Assembly (NCBI GenBank): GCA_964059195.1
Contig: CAXKWD010000009.1
Span: forward strand, 47,959,160 to 48,023,159
From: Ectobius pallidus
Taxonomy: Eukaryota > Arthropoda > Insecta > Blattodea > Ectobiidae
DNA length: 64,000 nt
Direction of reading: 5' to 3'
Shown: piece by piece, positions 11,701 through 26,200 of the stretch
Numbering within the stretch: the first letter of the stretch is position 1
How the letters are laid out: each line of letters begins with the position of its first letter
Made by a program: the position numbers and the translations under genes
The notes under the pieces: model-generated
Database searches by the model: none
What the model was told of the DNA's origin: nothing
Seen by the model: only the letters and a program-made list of their open reading frames with translations

Positions 11701-14700
11701 CGATAACAGCAAACACGAAAACTAGATGTGAAACAACAAAAATAGTGACATTTTTTAAAACAGGAGACCTTATTTAGTTGAAATCGCTTCTTAAATGCTT
11801 TACTGCAATAATAATAATATAATAATAATGCTTTATTGTCACATACGCTTACATGTAATGAGCTAATGCTCCGTAAACAGGTGACTCGTCAGTTGGTACA
11901 AAAAAGTAGAAAAAAAAGAAAAGTACAAGAGTATAGTTAGGTTACAGTATATACAAATTAATGCTATATCCACACTAGTGACATGTTGAAATACATTTAA
12001 ACTAACCAAGCAATATGCTGAAGTACATTCTATCAGAGCAAGTAATATGATGAAATACATTCTACCAAAACAATAAATTGCTGAAATAAATTTTATCAAA
12101 ACGAGTAACATTAAAATGCATGCTATATGTTGTCCTACAGACATGTAATGTTTAACACATTCTACCAAAACAAGTGTCATTCATATATTCGGCTACCGAA
12201 TAGTAGGCCTTTTCAAGGAGTATGTCCTTTACTCCCCTATTAAATAATTTTTTATCTGTGATAACCTTGATTTCAGCTGGCAGTTTGTTGTAGGCCTTTA
12301 TACCAGCATATAGTGGAGTTTTTTCGTATAAAGTTAGTCTGTGGATGGGTGGTTTTAGGTTGTCTTTTGTTCTGGTTCCATGACAATGATGACTTTGTGT
12401 TTCATATAGTGTGTCGAAATTATCATGAGTGTACTTATTTAGTTCATATATGTATTGAGAGGCTTTTGAATAGACTTCAGCATGATTCTTTTGGCCCAAC
12501 TTGTGCTATTGTGCGAATTTTTGTTTTTTTTTGTTTTTAAAAATTGTTTCCCAGCCTGTGGAGCTTCCCCATAGTATAATCCCATACGTCATTATAGAAT
12601 GGAAATAGCTAAAATATACAATTTTTCTTGTTTCTTTGTTAGTAATCTGAGCTATGCAGTGCATGTTAATGCAAGCGCTGTTTAATTTTTTATTGATATA
12701 TTGTATGTGTTCATCCCACTTTATGTGCTTATTTATTTATTTATTTAACCTGGCGGAGTTAAGGCCATAAGGCCTTCTCTACCACTCAGCCAGGGCAAAA
12801 ACATGAAATACATAATGATAATAATAATAATAATGATTAATAATAAAACATAGAACTGATATACATGAATACAAGAAACGAACATTAAATACAAAGAAAA
12901 AAAATAGAACATAAGTAATACAAATGACTAAAAATAAAGAAAAAAAATGATGAAAGTCTAAACAAATACATTCTTAGTTATTACAAAATATAATGAAAAT
13001 TAAAATATATTACTAATTAGCATCAATTCCTAAATGTTATTGTATACTAAATTTATTAAATGGCGCTTGAACTGTGAAGTCGTTTGGCAGCTCCTGAGAT
13101 GGCTAGGCAGTGAATTCCAGTGACGAACAGCTGTTGTTGTAAACGAATTGGAATAATGTGTAGTTCTGTAAAGAGGCATGGATAGTAAGGGGTCAAGCTG
13201 AGAGCGCGTGCCCAAGTTATGGTAGGAAGAAAGGTAATGAAAGCGACTGGAAAGATAGCTAGGTGTTGAGGTATGAAGGATTCTATAGAGCAGTATGAGA
13301 CAGTGAAAATATCTTCGCTCACGCAGGCGTACCCATCGAAGTGATTCCAGTGACGGTGTTATGTGGTCATATTTACGAATGTTACATATATATCTCTTGT
13401 GGTTAGCGTCGCTGACTACAGATCCGTCGGCCCGGGTTCGATTCCCGGTACCTCCTCGGATTTTTCTGAGGTAGGGAGGTCTGGTAGGGGTGCACTCAGC
13501 CTCGTGATTCCAAATTGAGGAGCTACTTGATAGAGAAGTAGCGGCTCCGGTCATGAAAACCACCAATAACGGCCGTGGGTGTCGGCATGCTGACCACATG
13601 CCCCCCCAATCCTGCCATCTGCCTACGGGAGATGACGCAGCGGTCGGGTGGTAGGCCAAGTCCCTTCAGGGATGTAGCGCCACGGAGTTTAGTTTTTTTA
13701 GTTTTTTACATATATATCTGACGCACGCATTATGAACACGTTGCAGTCTTTGAGTCAAATTGCTGTTTAAGTCAGTAAGTAGGACGTCACAATAATCAAA
13801 ATGAGGCAAAATGAGTGTCTGAACAAGTGTTTTTCTTAATTGAAACGGGAGGCAGTCTTTTATACTATACAGAGTATGCAGCGTTGCAAATGTTGTTTTG
13901 CAGATATTAGCGACTTGCATATCCCACGTTAAATTATGGTCAATGTATATGCCAAGGTATTTAACGGTATTACTATAAGGAATTATAGAATCATTTAATT
14001 TCACTTGGTTTAGAAAATTGACATCTATTTTAGACAATTGCCGCTTGAGCCCTATTATGATAGCTTGTGACTTCCTAGGATTTAGCTTTAAGTCGTATCT
14101 TTCTGCCCATTTAGAAATAGAGTCTAAGTCACAGTTGATTTCTTCGATAGCGTCATTTACATGGTCGAGTCGTGAGTGTGTATAGAGTACAATGTCGTCA
14201 GCATAAATCATGTATTTACTGTGAGACAAATTATTGGATATGTCGTTTATATATATTGCAAAAAGTAGAGGTCCCAGTACAGTGGTTACAGTACAGAGGT
14301 TCCCAGTACAGGAACTCCTCCACCATAATTGAATAATGGTGATAATTTTTACATAAATGCCAAGGATTTTTGCGTTATCTGCATGGTTTAGTTGTGTTAT
14401 AGTAGTGGGATTGCTGTTTGCGTTACGTTTTCCTGAAGTTTGAAAATGCAAGATGAATGTTTTTGAAGTATTTAGCTTTAATCCATTGTTTGTAAACCAT
14501 TTTTTTATATGACTTAAGGTTTCTGTCGTATTGTGTATTAATTCTTCGCTGCTTTTCCCTTTCAGTAAGATTGATGTGTCATCCGCATACATAATTGTTT
14601 TCCCTTCTATTCCATTTGGGAGGTCATTAGTGTATAATATGTACAGTAAAGGTCCTAAAACACTACCTTGCGGAACTCCTGTTTTTATTGGTTTCCAGTT

Positions 14701-17700
14701 TGATTGTACGACTCCTGTAGTATTATTTAAAATTACTTTTTGCTTACGTTTATTAAGATAATTTTCAAACCAGTGTAATTCCACATTCCTTACTCCATAG
14801 AATTCTAATTTTTTTAGTAGGATTTCATGACTGACACAGTCAAAAGCTTTCGAGTTGTCGCAAATTAATGCTGCTGTAACTTGTTTTTCATCAATCATTT
14901 GGGATGCGTCATTGACAAGGTTTATTAGAGCTGATATTGTTGAGCATTTTCCTCTAAAGCCATGTTGAGATGTATCTAGCTTAGTGAAATATTCTAGGTA
15001 TGAAATGAGCTGATGGTGTACAATCTTTTCAAATATGATGGAGAACGTTTGAAGTATAGAGATTGGCCTGAAATTTTGAAATTCGTTATTCCCCCCTTTA
15101 TGAATGGGTTTTACTACTGCATACTTCATCCTCTCTGGAAAAATACCCACGGTCATAGATTGATTGATTATTTGGCTCAGTGGTTCACTTATTTCGTGTT
15201 TTATTTCTTTTATAAGAAATGGGGATAATTCATCCCAACCCTTGGAGGTTTTTGCTTTTAGATTTGATATTACTTTTGTAATGTGTTCTGGTGAGACCCT
15301 ATCAAAATTGAATAATGGTGTTAGCTTGAGGCAACTGTTTGTGTAGAGGCCTGTTAAAGAACCGGTAATAGAGGGGGTTCTTCTCTTATTTTGCTTCCGA
15401 TATCAATAAAATAATTATTTAGTGCCTCTGCTTTTTTGTTATCCACGGTATCAAAATTATCGATATGAGCACCTACATTTAATCCTAACTCCCCTCTTAT
15501 CACTCTCCACGTCGCCTTGCTTTTGTTTTCTGCATTTTTAATATAATTTTCCACAGCCATTTGTTTTGCTTTTTTAATTGTACGCTTATAGATTCTACAA
15601 TATGCCCTATAATACTGTATGAAGTTGAGATCTATGCTAGTCTTATAGAGTTTGTGTAACTGTCTTTTACGTGCACTGGATATTCTTATGCCCTTCGTAC
15701 ACCAATTTAGTGAATATTTTTTCGTGACCTGGGGTTCTATGATTTTTGGAAAACAGTCATTATGGCAAGTTAGTACTTTACTAAGGAAATTGTTGTAATT
15801 TGTATCTACAGACTCTGAAAAGTTAAGAGACCAGGTTAAATTGCTTAGTTTCTCTTTAAATTTGGAAATATTTTCTGGGTTGTAGTTACGCCTTGAGGTT
15901 ATCTTTTTCGGTTTATTTTTAATTTTTTGTTTTACCGGGAGATTTGTGAGAACTGCTTTGTGATCGGAAAGACCCGTTTCCAGAACTAGGCATTCCCCCT
16001 GTCCATATACTTTGTTTGTTAAAATATGATCTATACATGTTTTTGAGTACCTCGTGATGCGTGTCTGGTGCATATGTCTGAAATCAAAACCATGACTTTG
16101 AGCTATGCTGATGTAGCCGTTTTTCATGTTGTTGGTTTGGTTTTCACCAAGGGAGTTTATTTTTAAGTTTTCCTCTAGGCCTGTAGTTAAGTTAGTTTTA
16201 TAAAGATCAATATTGCAATCTGTAGCAATTAGGATTTTTTTCTTTTTGTCATTTAGTAGAGTATTCATTAGATTTTCTAGTTTAATGAGGAATGTCTTAA
16301 GTGTGCGGTGATAAGGTACTCTATATATGGAGATCACTATTATGTTCAGATTACTAATTTCAATTGCTGATAGTTCAAAGATATTGTCTGCACTTAAAAT
16401 TTTCAGATCATTTCTAGTTTTTGTACCTTCTAAAAGATGATCTCGGACTAATATGCAAGAGCCGCCTCGTGCTTGTTCATGCCTACTATGATGGTCTGCT
16501 AAAGAGAATCCCTTTACTTTGTTTAACGAGTGTATTTCATCATGCCTTAACCAATGTTCATTTAAGCAAATTACTTGTAAATTTATGTTTGTCATTTCTT
16601 CTACAAATAAGTTCAACTCATCAATTTTAGAATTTATTCCTTGTGCATTTAGGTGCATGAGCCAATCAGGGGTCTGATTTTGTGGCCCATTCTGATTAGA
16701 CCTAGATATGCTAATGTTTACTTTTGGCCTGGATATACTATTGATTGTTTTTGGCCTAGATACATTAAAGTTTTCCTTTGGCCTAGATATACTTATGCTT
16801 GTGTTTGGCCTATATATTCTAATGTTTGCATCTGACCTAGTATTTACTGTTTTTCTTTCCGATTCACCTACTGGTTCTGTGTCTAGTTTCCCTGACTCTT
16901 GTTTTCAGTTATTATGTCCATAACATTTTTTATTACTTGGCTTAACCTCCAAGATCCCTTTCTGTTGAGGTGGAGCCCATCCTTACCCAAACAAGTGATG
17001 TCTAGATATTTGTCTACATCTACAAATATTGCTTTTTGTGATTCACACGCCCATCTTATGTTGTGATTTACTAATTTGACAAAGTTATGACTCACATACG
17101 TCTTTTTATTATACTATTTACTGCTACTATTGCATTCGGAAATTTTTCTTTTGTTGCTCTTGTAGTTGCTCAGGTAGTGGCATATTCGCATCTTCCGTGG
17201 CTTTGGCCAAAACGCGTGTCGGAGTAGACTTTGCAGCGCTCGTACGCTGGAACTATTCATTTTACAAAAAAATCGTTACTACATAAATTACAGGAAATGT
17301 TCTCTATTTTAATTTATTACATAACTATTTTCATCGTAAAATGAGTCGGAAAGGAGATATTGTAAAAAAACTTTTTGGGCGCCATTTTTCCAATATGGCG
17401 GCGCGAGCGGCAAAGATACGAGGTGGCAAGGTAAAAATTCGAAAAGAGCACGTCGAAATCTATAAAATCACCAATTTTCAAAATTCCCGGAAAACTTTCC
17501 AGGTAAAACTACCAAATGACTGGACTAAAAGTTCTTAAAAAAAATCAAGATGTTTTTGAAGATCGAATAGGGAAATGTGATTGCTATGTACACAAAATAG
17601 AGATGGGAAATATTAAACCATATTCATACAGTAGTAGGACTATACCTTTAGCATTGTGACAAGAAGTTGATAAAGTAATGCAGAATATGTTGGAATCAGG

Positions 17701-20163
17701 GGTGATAGAAGTTTCCACGTCTGAATATATAAATCAACTATGTTGAACTTTTAAGGACAAATTATTGTGTTTAACAATAGATGCTAGATACGCAAATTCA
17801 TTTATGGCAAGTGATAATTATAGACCCAAAGGAATAGAACAGTTATTGATTCGGCTGGAAAAGGCAAATATTTTTCTAGTATAGATTTAACCCAGTCATT
17901 TTGGCAGATCCCACTACGTAAAGAGGACAAAAAAATAGACATGTTTTGTCTACGTGGGACATGCCTATGAATTCACAAGATGTCCTTTCGGTTTCAAGAC
18001 CAGTAGTAGTGCATTGTTAAAAGCCTTAAGCATTGTTTTCCCAGACACTGATGCCAAAGGAATAATCTCCTATTTAGATGATTTTCTTTTATCCAATAAT
18101 GACTTTGAAACACATGTGAAAAACATTGACTTTGTGTTATCAAAACTTCAGGAGCATAGCATGACAGTAAAACCAAGCAAGAAGTTGATTCTGTAGGTTA
18201 TATCGTTACAGCTGATGGCATTAAGCCTAACCCTGACCGCATTGAAGTGATACAGCACATTCCTGCTCCAAGGACTGTCAAACAGCTGAGACGCCTCCTA
18301 GGAATTCTGCAATTTCAAAGTAGGTTCCTAATAAGTTATTCTAAAGAAGTAGCACCCTTAAGAGAGTTACTTAAGAAGTGGAGGTGGACCGCAGAACATA
18401 ATGCAGCATTCAACAGGATTAAGGGATTATTTTACAAAATCCATTCTGCTGGAAAGACCCGACAACAAGTTACCATATGTAATACATATAGCGATTCTTC
18501 TAGTCGATCTATCGACTGTGTTTTGAGTCAAGTGGAAAATGGAAACACACACGTGATAGCTACTGCTTCACGAAGCTTGACAAAGACAGAAATGAGAGCT
18601 TGTGTTTCTGAACTTGAGGTCTGTGCAATCTACTACGCCATGACTAAATTCAGACATTATATATTTAACAGAAGTGGAATTGTTTATTCTGACCATATAT
18701 CTTTGTCTTTTATGAAGAAATACCATCTAACTAACTCTCAATTATCACGGTACATTCATGAAATAATGGCTTATGATGTTACTATAAAACACGTGCCGGG
18801 TCGGATCAATTTATTTGCAGATCTGCTTAAATACGATATAACATTAACATTCAAACATGATATAAATTGGGCTGGTCCCAATACTTACCATTCATCAGAA
18901 CTCCAACGGCACAATGACATTAAGCCATCCTTCAGCCTCTGAACAGATTCTGCTGAATGATCTGGTGAACGAGCTGCATTTGTTGTTCTCAAAACTGCCA
19001 ATGCATCTCGTAGAACTACTGAAATTATCAGAGCCCATTCCAAGCAGCTTGCTTCCATGAACAGTTGAAACAGATACCTGTCAAACATAGATTAAATAAC
19101 CTTGTGTATTATAGACATGGACAGGGAAGAGTAATTTCTTTTCCCACTTAACATATTTGGAGAAAAGTGTATTATGAAGAGAAACTTGTTTTAATTTGTG
19201 GATTACTTCAATTTTGGATTATTGGATTTTTTAATAGTGGGTTTTTGGACTTTTTAAATTTTGGATTTTTTAATTTTTGATCTTTTAATTTTTTTAATTT
19301 TGGAATTTTGGATTAAAATAATTTTGAATTTTTTAAAGTTTTGATCTTTGATTTTTTTGAATTTTTTTTTGTTTTTTATTTATTTTTTTGGATTTTCAGA
19401 TTTTTAAAATTTTGGATTTTTAATTTTTTAATTTTTAAAGTTTGGATATTTTAAATTTTGGATAAGCCTAATCATTGGGTTCATTGTTTTCTGTGCAGTC
19501 TGTTCCGTCACAGCCCCACTAATTTCGTGATGATATTGTTCGTAGCGCAAGTTTGGGTTAGCTCTCAATTTGCTCCTAGCGCGGCTAAAGAAGTTTCACT
19601 TCAAAATTATATATTAATTTAGAATGTCTACTCAATATGTTTATCTTTGTAGCAAATAAAATTTTAATGGCGTAATCTTACAAGGGAACCGTACAGGTTG
19701 TCATGTTGAAATCTACCCTCGAATGTTGCACATTGATAGGTCTTCATTCTAGATGGACACATGCAAAAAAATTAGCTGCTCATATGAACTGTAAGTGGGT
19801 GAAAACATGTTTGTAATGTAGCCTGCATGCTGGGTTCACGTGATAGCGGGGCCTGGGTGTGCGATAGAGGAAAGGAGCTGCCTTTTTACTCACGGGATGT
19901 GTTTCACTAAATAATTTTTATATAATCTTTTTTCTTATCATTTCCGCAATTTATAACTACATAATCTTCATAGACATTGAGGGGTTGCTTATGATTGTTA
20001 GTGTGTGTAGCTGTTATAGAAGTATGACCACTCAATTTGCATGATAATTGACAATATTTCCCCTGCACAGTGAATCATAATACCAGTGCTTCGATCAACT
20101 TATTCTCAATGTTGACATTTATTGTCCAGACAAGTATTCAAGTGTTAAGAACTCAGACTAACA

Positions 20164-20200
<37 letters not shown>

Positions 20201-23200
20201 CTGTGGCGCTAACATCCCACAAGGGACAAGGCCTACCACCCAACCGCTGCATCAACTACCAAAGGCAGACGGCAGGATTGGGGACATGTGGTCAGCATGC
20301 TGACACCCACGGTCGTTAAAGGTGGTAGCTCCTCAATTTGAATCACGAGGCTGAGTGCACCCCTACCAGACGTCCCTACCTCAGAAAAATCCGAGGTACC
20401 GGGGATCGAACCCGGGCCGAAGGATCTGTAGTCAAACTCAGACTAATATACTATGTAATAATAAATTGCACTTGTTATTATAGCCAAAGTAATAAAGAAT
20501 GAACTAATGTAAACAGCAAACGATATTCACTTAGCTAATCCTAAAAATTTAAGCAGGTACTAATTATGGTAATTATATAAGAGTTGAATTTTACACAAAA
20601 ACTTCCCTTTTGGTATAGTTACCTGTTACTACTTTCGGCGTCTACGCTACCATTGTCAACAGCTATACTTCAACTATACCAAAAGTGAAGTTTTTGTGTA
20701 AAATTCAACTCTTATATAATTATCATGTTATATAACTTCACTGTGTTAACTTCCAATACAATTTAATATAGGTACTAGTTACTTCACAACAACTACCGAA
20801 TACAAACATGTGTATCAGAGGAGGATATTATTCATTATTATAATATTATTTCCTCCCATAGTGATAAGGAAAGGGAGAATAAGGCAAATATACATAGTTG
20901 TATATCTGACGTGGGATTCGGCAACTGACAGCCGATGTCAAGTGCGCACTAGATAGGGGAGGCTGCCAGCTTCTCCGGCCGACTGGCGATATATTAATAG
21001 GTTTTATATTGATAATTGTGGAAATGAAATTAACTGCATAATGTTATTAAATTTAACTAATTCTTCTCATCAGAAGTAGGTGCTAACTTACTATTAATTA
21101 GTTTAAGAGATCATTACTTGATTTCAGTCATCTGATGAATAATGTTAATGTTGAAATTCAATTAATAAATAAGAGGCTACTGAATATTTCTAATTTACGA
21201 GATTCGCAATTAATTTGCACCCACTAAAAGTTTATATGAGCAGCTAATTTTTGGCAAGTGTCTATATGCAATGAAGACCTACCGATGTGCAAAATTTGAG
21301 GTTCCCTTGTTAGCTTTTTGTAAAGAAGCCTTTTGGTAGCAGTAGGTCATTTTGACCATTTTTATTCATTGTAGGTGTCTATTCAAAACTCACACACTAA
21401 TTCCAACCCAACATTCACATCTGCTAGTGAAGAAACTACAAAAGCCCATGTTCAGATTCACTGGGTCAAGAATTTTAACCAGCAATCACCTGAATATGAA
21501 TTTCCAACATTACCAACTTTGCAAACCATTTAAGCATTGAAATATTTCTAAAGACATGCTACATTACAAATCACTAATTCAATGCTTACTCTTTAATCAA
21601 AACTCCTAAAGGTTGCCCAGATAATTTTATATTAGAAGACAGCAATGAAGTTGGCTAGCAAGTTTGGGAAGGGACACCAAACACAAAGAATTTTTGGATT
21701 ATTACCAATTACAAGAAACACAAGATACCAGTGCAACCATTTTTCTCAATACACTCCCCTTAAAACAAAGAGTAACTATTTGCTTTACAGAAATTCTTCT
21801 TGGGTTTGCAGCCAGATGAGAAGTTTGGCATCATTCGATGTTTCAGAGGCTGACATTGCCTCCATCCTCAAGGATCCTGAAGTGTCAAGTGTCACATTTC
21901 AGGGGGATGTATTATACAGATTGATGTTGGGTGGAGTCAACGAATCAGGGAACAGCTGTTCATGGCAGCACCAGATAGAATTACTAATTCAGAACTGCAA
22001 AGAACATGAAAGATGTATCAGGCTCTTCTACCAAGAAAAATTAAGTCACAGACCACACCATCAACCATCAAGGACACTACAATTCTCGCTAAAACAGCAC
22101 ACTACTGAAATTAAAGAAAAATTTTAGATTAGAGAAGATACAGAATAAAGTTAGAGGAAGCCAAGTTCAATGGGGACAGGGATTTCAACATCAACCAGAC
22201 ATGGAACAAGTGCATCCAGGAATTGAAAATTAGGAGGACTAGACTGGCCAAGAAAAGGACCAGGGATTGACCTGTTCTCTGGTTGGTTGACTCTGCCCAA
22301 CATCAGTTGGTATATTCGAGGGTTAGTCAATAAGTAAGGTCTCCAACATTCTAACCCAAACTCACAACGTCGGACGAGAGATTTGGCACCACTGCCATGT
22401 CCCGCTATCTCCCCACTTTCAAACGAGCCATTGCTGCAGTCGCTGAACCTTTAGTGTCCGAGATAGAGCTGTTTGAAATGGATCTCCCGATTTCCATCCC
22501 CGCCAAGTGCGCCTACGCGAAGTCATACTGTTTCTTACTGCAAAAAAAGTTCTGCCAATTGAAATTCACAGACAGCTTTGCAAAGTTTATGGCGAGGGAT
22601 GTATGGACATAAAAAAATGAGAGTAAATGGGTTCGTGAGTTTAAACAGGGCCAGACAAATATTCATGATGTAGAACGAAGTGGGAGACCAACAACAGCTG
22701 TCACAGATGAGATGGTGGCAAAAGTCGATGAATTGGTGTGACAAGATCGACGCGTCACTACTCGTGAACTTTGTTTATTGCTTCCTGACACTACTAAAGG
22801 TTCCATACAGACCATTTTGAGTGACAAATTGATGTTCCATAAGGTTTGTACAAGATGGGTTCGTGGAAGCCGCACTTTGCGGGGACGGAAATTGGGAGAT
22901 CCATTTCAAACAGCTCTATATCGGACACTAAAAGGTTCACCAGCTGCAGCAATTGCTCGTTTGAAAGAGGGGAGATAGCGGGACATGGCAAGGGCACCAA
23001 ATCTCTCGTCCGACGGTTTGAGCTTGGGCTAGTGTGTTGGAGACCTTACTTATTGACCAGCCCTCGTACATCCTCCATGATGTGACACTTAACACTTCAG
23101 GATTCTTGAGGATGGAGGCAGCATCAGCCTCTGAAATGCCAGATAATGCTGAACTTCTCACCTGGCTGCAAACCCAGGAAGAATTTCTGTAAAGCAGATA

Positions 23201-26200
23201 GTTACTGTTGGTACAATTATTCAATGCACTACAGTCTCAATCAAGTAGAAACAAACTACAATATTAAACTGGGAATTAGCAAGTGGAAATGAGAATGAAA
23301 AATCAGAATGAGAATGTAAATGCACTTTAGAGATGGAAACTGTTGCGACTTACCTGAGTTTTACTTCAGATTTTGGAGAACCTCTGTTTCCCATTTCTTG
23401 AGTCAACTGTTCTAGAACCAAAGTACTTGAAACATCACTCCATCTCTGATTATCACTATTGTCAGACATGTACGGCTCACGCTCATCTCCCCAGAAAGAA
23501 CTCTCTTCGCTCATCATGCTGCTCTCATCTGTCAATATACAATAACCATAAATTGTTGATTTTTTAAAACTGAAATACATTCTTTATGTCTACTTCAACA
23601 CTCTGCATGAAGTTGCCCAATATTGCAGTGCATGTTACGTGGCCTTTAGATTGTCTCCCAGCACTGACCAGCGGATATAATCATTTGACTTATTTCAATT
23701 GCATCATACAATGCTGCTACTGGGGAAGTACAAGCACAAGGTTAGTGACATAATCAGATTAGGTTAGTTTAATGACAGTAGCAACACCATAACCACCGTC
23801 AACACCATCAGGTTTCCTACACTATTCCACTATGAGATCAATTCTACACACCTTTCCCCTGCCTTTCGCTTGCCATGATCACCTTCCAAATCTTGTGAAT
23901 AACCAGTATAAATTACAGCATTTCAGGTTATATGCATGCCCAATTCTTCATGATTTTTCTTTCATTTCACATATTTTTAAGAACAAACATGAATTCTATA
24001 GGTTCTGAAGAACATTACAACCTCAAATATGGCTGTTTTCATGTTTCTAAAACTAAAGAACACAGCGTGCAGAGTGTCAAAGCATGCCCTATTCTTTATA
24101 AATCAATAAATACAATTTTAAATTGAACACACTGTTGACCAGCACTGTACTATATTAGACATCCAAGGGCAGGGATTTTTAAATCTCTTTGTGCAGATCC
24201 TTTTAAATTTATTTGCTCCAAACCTTGCATCACCTCAGAAATTATACAAATAAATAACACATTGGATGTGTGTTCTCAACGGAGAAACCTCCCGTGGTCT
24301 GCCTTGTCTTCTGAATCAGTTGAGGAATTTGATGTCGTACTGGCATGTTGTCATGGTAGCTCAATGGTAGAGCATCGGCGCGTTAAGCCGAAGATCCGTG
24401 TTCAAATCCCGGTTATGACATAAAATTTTTGAAGCTGATTCTTACTTGTAGAAATAACACATGTTTATCCAAAACAATTTGGGCAGGGGTGGACAAGCAA
24501 ACTTTTGGATAATCTTTTAATTCCAGTACACCCACTCCTTTAAATGAACATAATCCTTTACCATTTAAAAGATTTAGTATCAATAATTCTGTTTAATGTT
24601 TATGAGTGAAAATACATTATACAGAACTGTGTTCCAACAGCCTACTTAAAAATTTAGATATTTATATTGAATCTTCTTTTCCCAACTATGAGCAGCTATC
24701 CCTCTCCATCACTTAATTAGTAGAACATCGGCAGGAGATGCCTCCTCACATTCCTCCACAAAATGTCAAGCAATCTGCAACAATATTGTTACTTTATGGT
24801 TGCTACTATGATTTTAGTACAGACTGATTTTTATTTATTAATACAGTACAAAACGTGTGAAATTCACACCTCTGATAATTTGAATGTGTCTTTCTCTCAC
24901 CAGCTAGAAGTCAGAGTAATCGCTCTCTCTTTGTATGATAACGACCTTACTGTCACTAAAAGATGCCTTGTTTAACTGATAGACATATTTATGTCCTGTT
25001 GAGAAAGATGAAGCTGTTCACGGCTATTACATGAATTACGAGGGCGATCAGAAAGTCTTTGCCCCTATTTTTTACTAGCCAAAATAAGGTACATACAGGT
25101 AATTACAGATATACATACTATTCTACAGACCTTACACTATTTTTCCATATAGTTCCTACACTGGATCAGACGTCTGTCCCATTGCAGCACTAAATTTGAG
25201 ATGCCCCTGTCGTAGAATTTGTCCGGTTGACTGCAGAACCACCGCCAGACTGTTGTCTTGGCTTCATTGTTGCACTGGTAAATTGTGGGCTGCATTTCCC
25301 TGTGGATTTCGGATTCTCATGTGGACAACATGGTTATGCTCCACGACAATGCAAGGCCAAATGTGGCAATCAGAACCGCCGACATGCTCCGGTCATTTCA
25401 CTGGGAGAGTCTGCACCACCCACCATACAGTTCGAACCTCACCCCTAGTGAATACCACGTGTTCGGTCTGCTGAAGAAGTTCCTGGCAGGTCAGCGATTC
25501 ACGTGCAACAATGAAGCCAAGACAACAGTTTGGCGGTGGTTCTGCAGTCAGCCGGACAAATTCTACGACAGGGGCATCTCAAATTTAGTGCTGCAATGGG
25601 ACAAATGTCTGATGCAGTGTAGGAACTATATGGAAAAATAGTGTAAGGTCTGTAGAATAGTATGTATATCTGTAATTACCTGTATGCACCTTATTTTGTC
25701 TAATAAAAAATAGGGGCAAAGACTTTCTGAATCGCCCTCGTACATGAATTTAAAACAGTGGAAGACAGCTTAGTCCAGTGATGATGTTAGTGAAGGAAAT
25801 GCACAGTAAGTCACCGGATTTTTTATAATGATGTTTCAACACTATATTCTTGGCTCTAGGTCTAATTAGGTCCAGACCAAGGACCACGCAACAGTATTTT
25901 TACTGCAAGAAACCACAGTATCGTTATCTCTTTGTCTCACCTTTTACTGTATCTGTCTACTAAAAAGAAATTCCTGAACGTTAGAGATTTTTAAAAGTGG
26001 ACAAAGAACAATGGATGAATCAAATGAGTTACAGATTCTAACCAATGCAACCAATAGTGCATTATGAAAAATAGTTAACCTAATTCAGATAAGACAACAT
26101 CAGATCAAAATAAAAGTACACGAACCCCCTTGCAAGGAATGAAAATTTTTAATCAATGCACATTTATGTTATTTCAATTTCCAAACAAGTTATGTTGTAT

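Larger units (their letters stand above)
11811..17300 (-). mobile_element. Non-LTR retrotransposon A (ORF1/SGNH - EN - RT), with nested element B
   Basis: Minus-strand CR1/Jockey-like LINE. In coding order: a GC-rich leader (about 17500-17250), a shortened ORF1 with an SGNH-esterase-like end, a repeat linker, an endonuclease, a reverse transcriptase interrupted by element B, the RT C-terminus, and a 3' UTR ending in AATAAAGC plus a TAA-type repeat at about 11810-11830. The element disrupts, or lies beside, the gypsy-like element. Stops and frameshifts at 15157-15353 and elsewhere make it inactive. Confidence 0.82.
19681..21309. mobile_element. Non-autonomous TIR element (CAAGGGAACC ends)
   Basis: Ends CAAGGGAACC and GGTTCCCTTG with imperfect inverted repeats extending about 120 bp (shared AGGTCTTCATT and TTAGCTGCTCATAT blocks). 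TTA on both sides may be a 3-bp target duplication. No transposase frame is visible inside. It contains a SINE (20162-20434) and a long hairpin (20567-20725). The superfamily is not identified. Confidence 0.65.
21770..23207 (+). mobile_element. Penelope-like element remnant PLE3
   Basis: About 130-bp inverted terminal repeats at 21771-21897 and 23080-23207 (shared TTGGGTTTGCAGCCAG-like and GAGGCTGA blocks) flank a degraded GIY-YIG-type coding end: [13 protein letters not shown] around 21998 and [17 protein letters not shown] near 22170-22215. Each terminal repeat holds a hammerhead-like motif. A palindromic mariner (22315-23066) is inserted in its right part. Confidence 0.62.

Noticed and set aside
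24350..24419. Functional tRNA-Asn gene
   Set aside because: C at position 33 and lack of similarity to the usual insect tRNA-Asn body make function doubtful; kept as tRNA-like.
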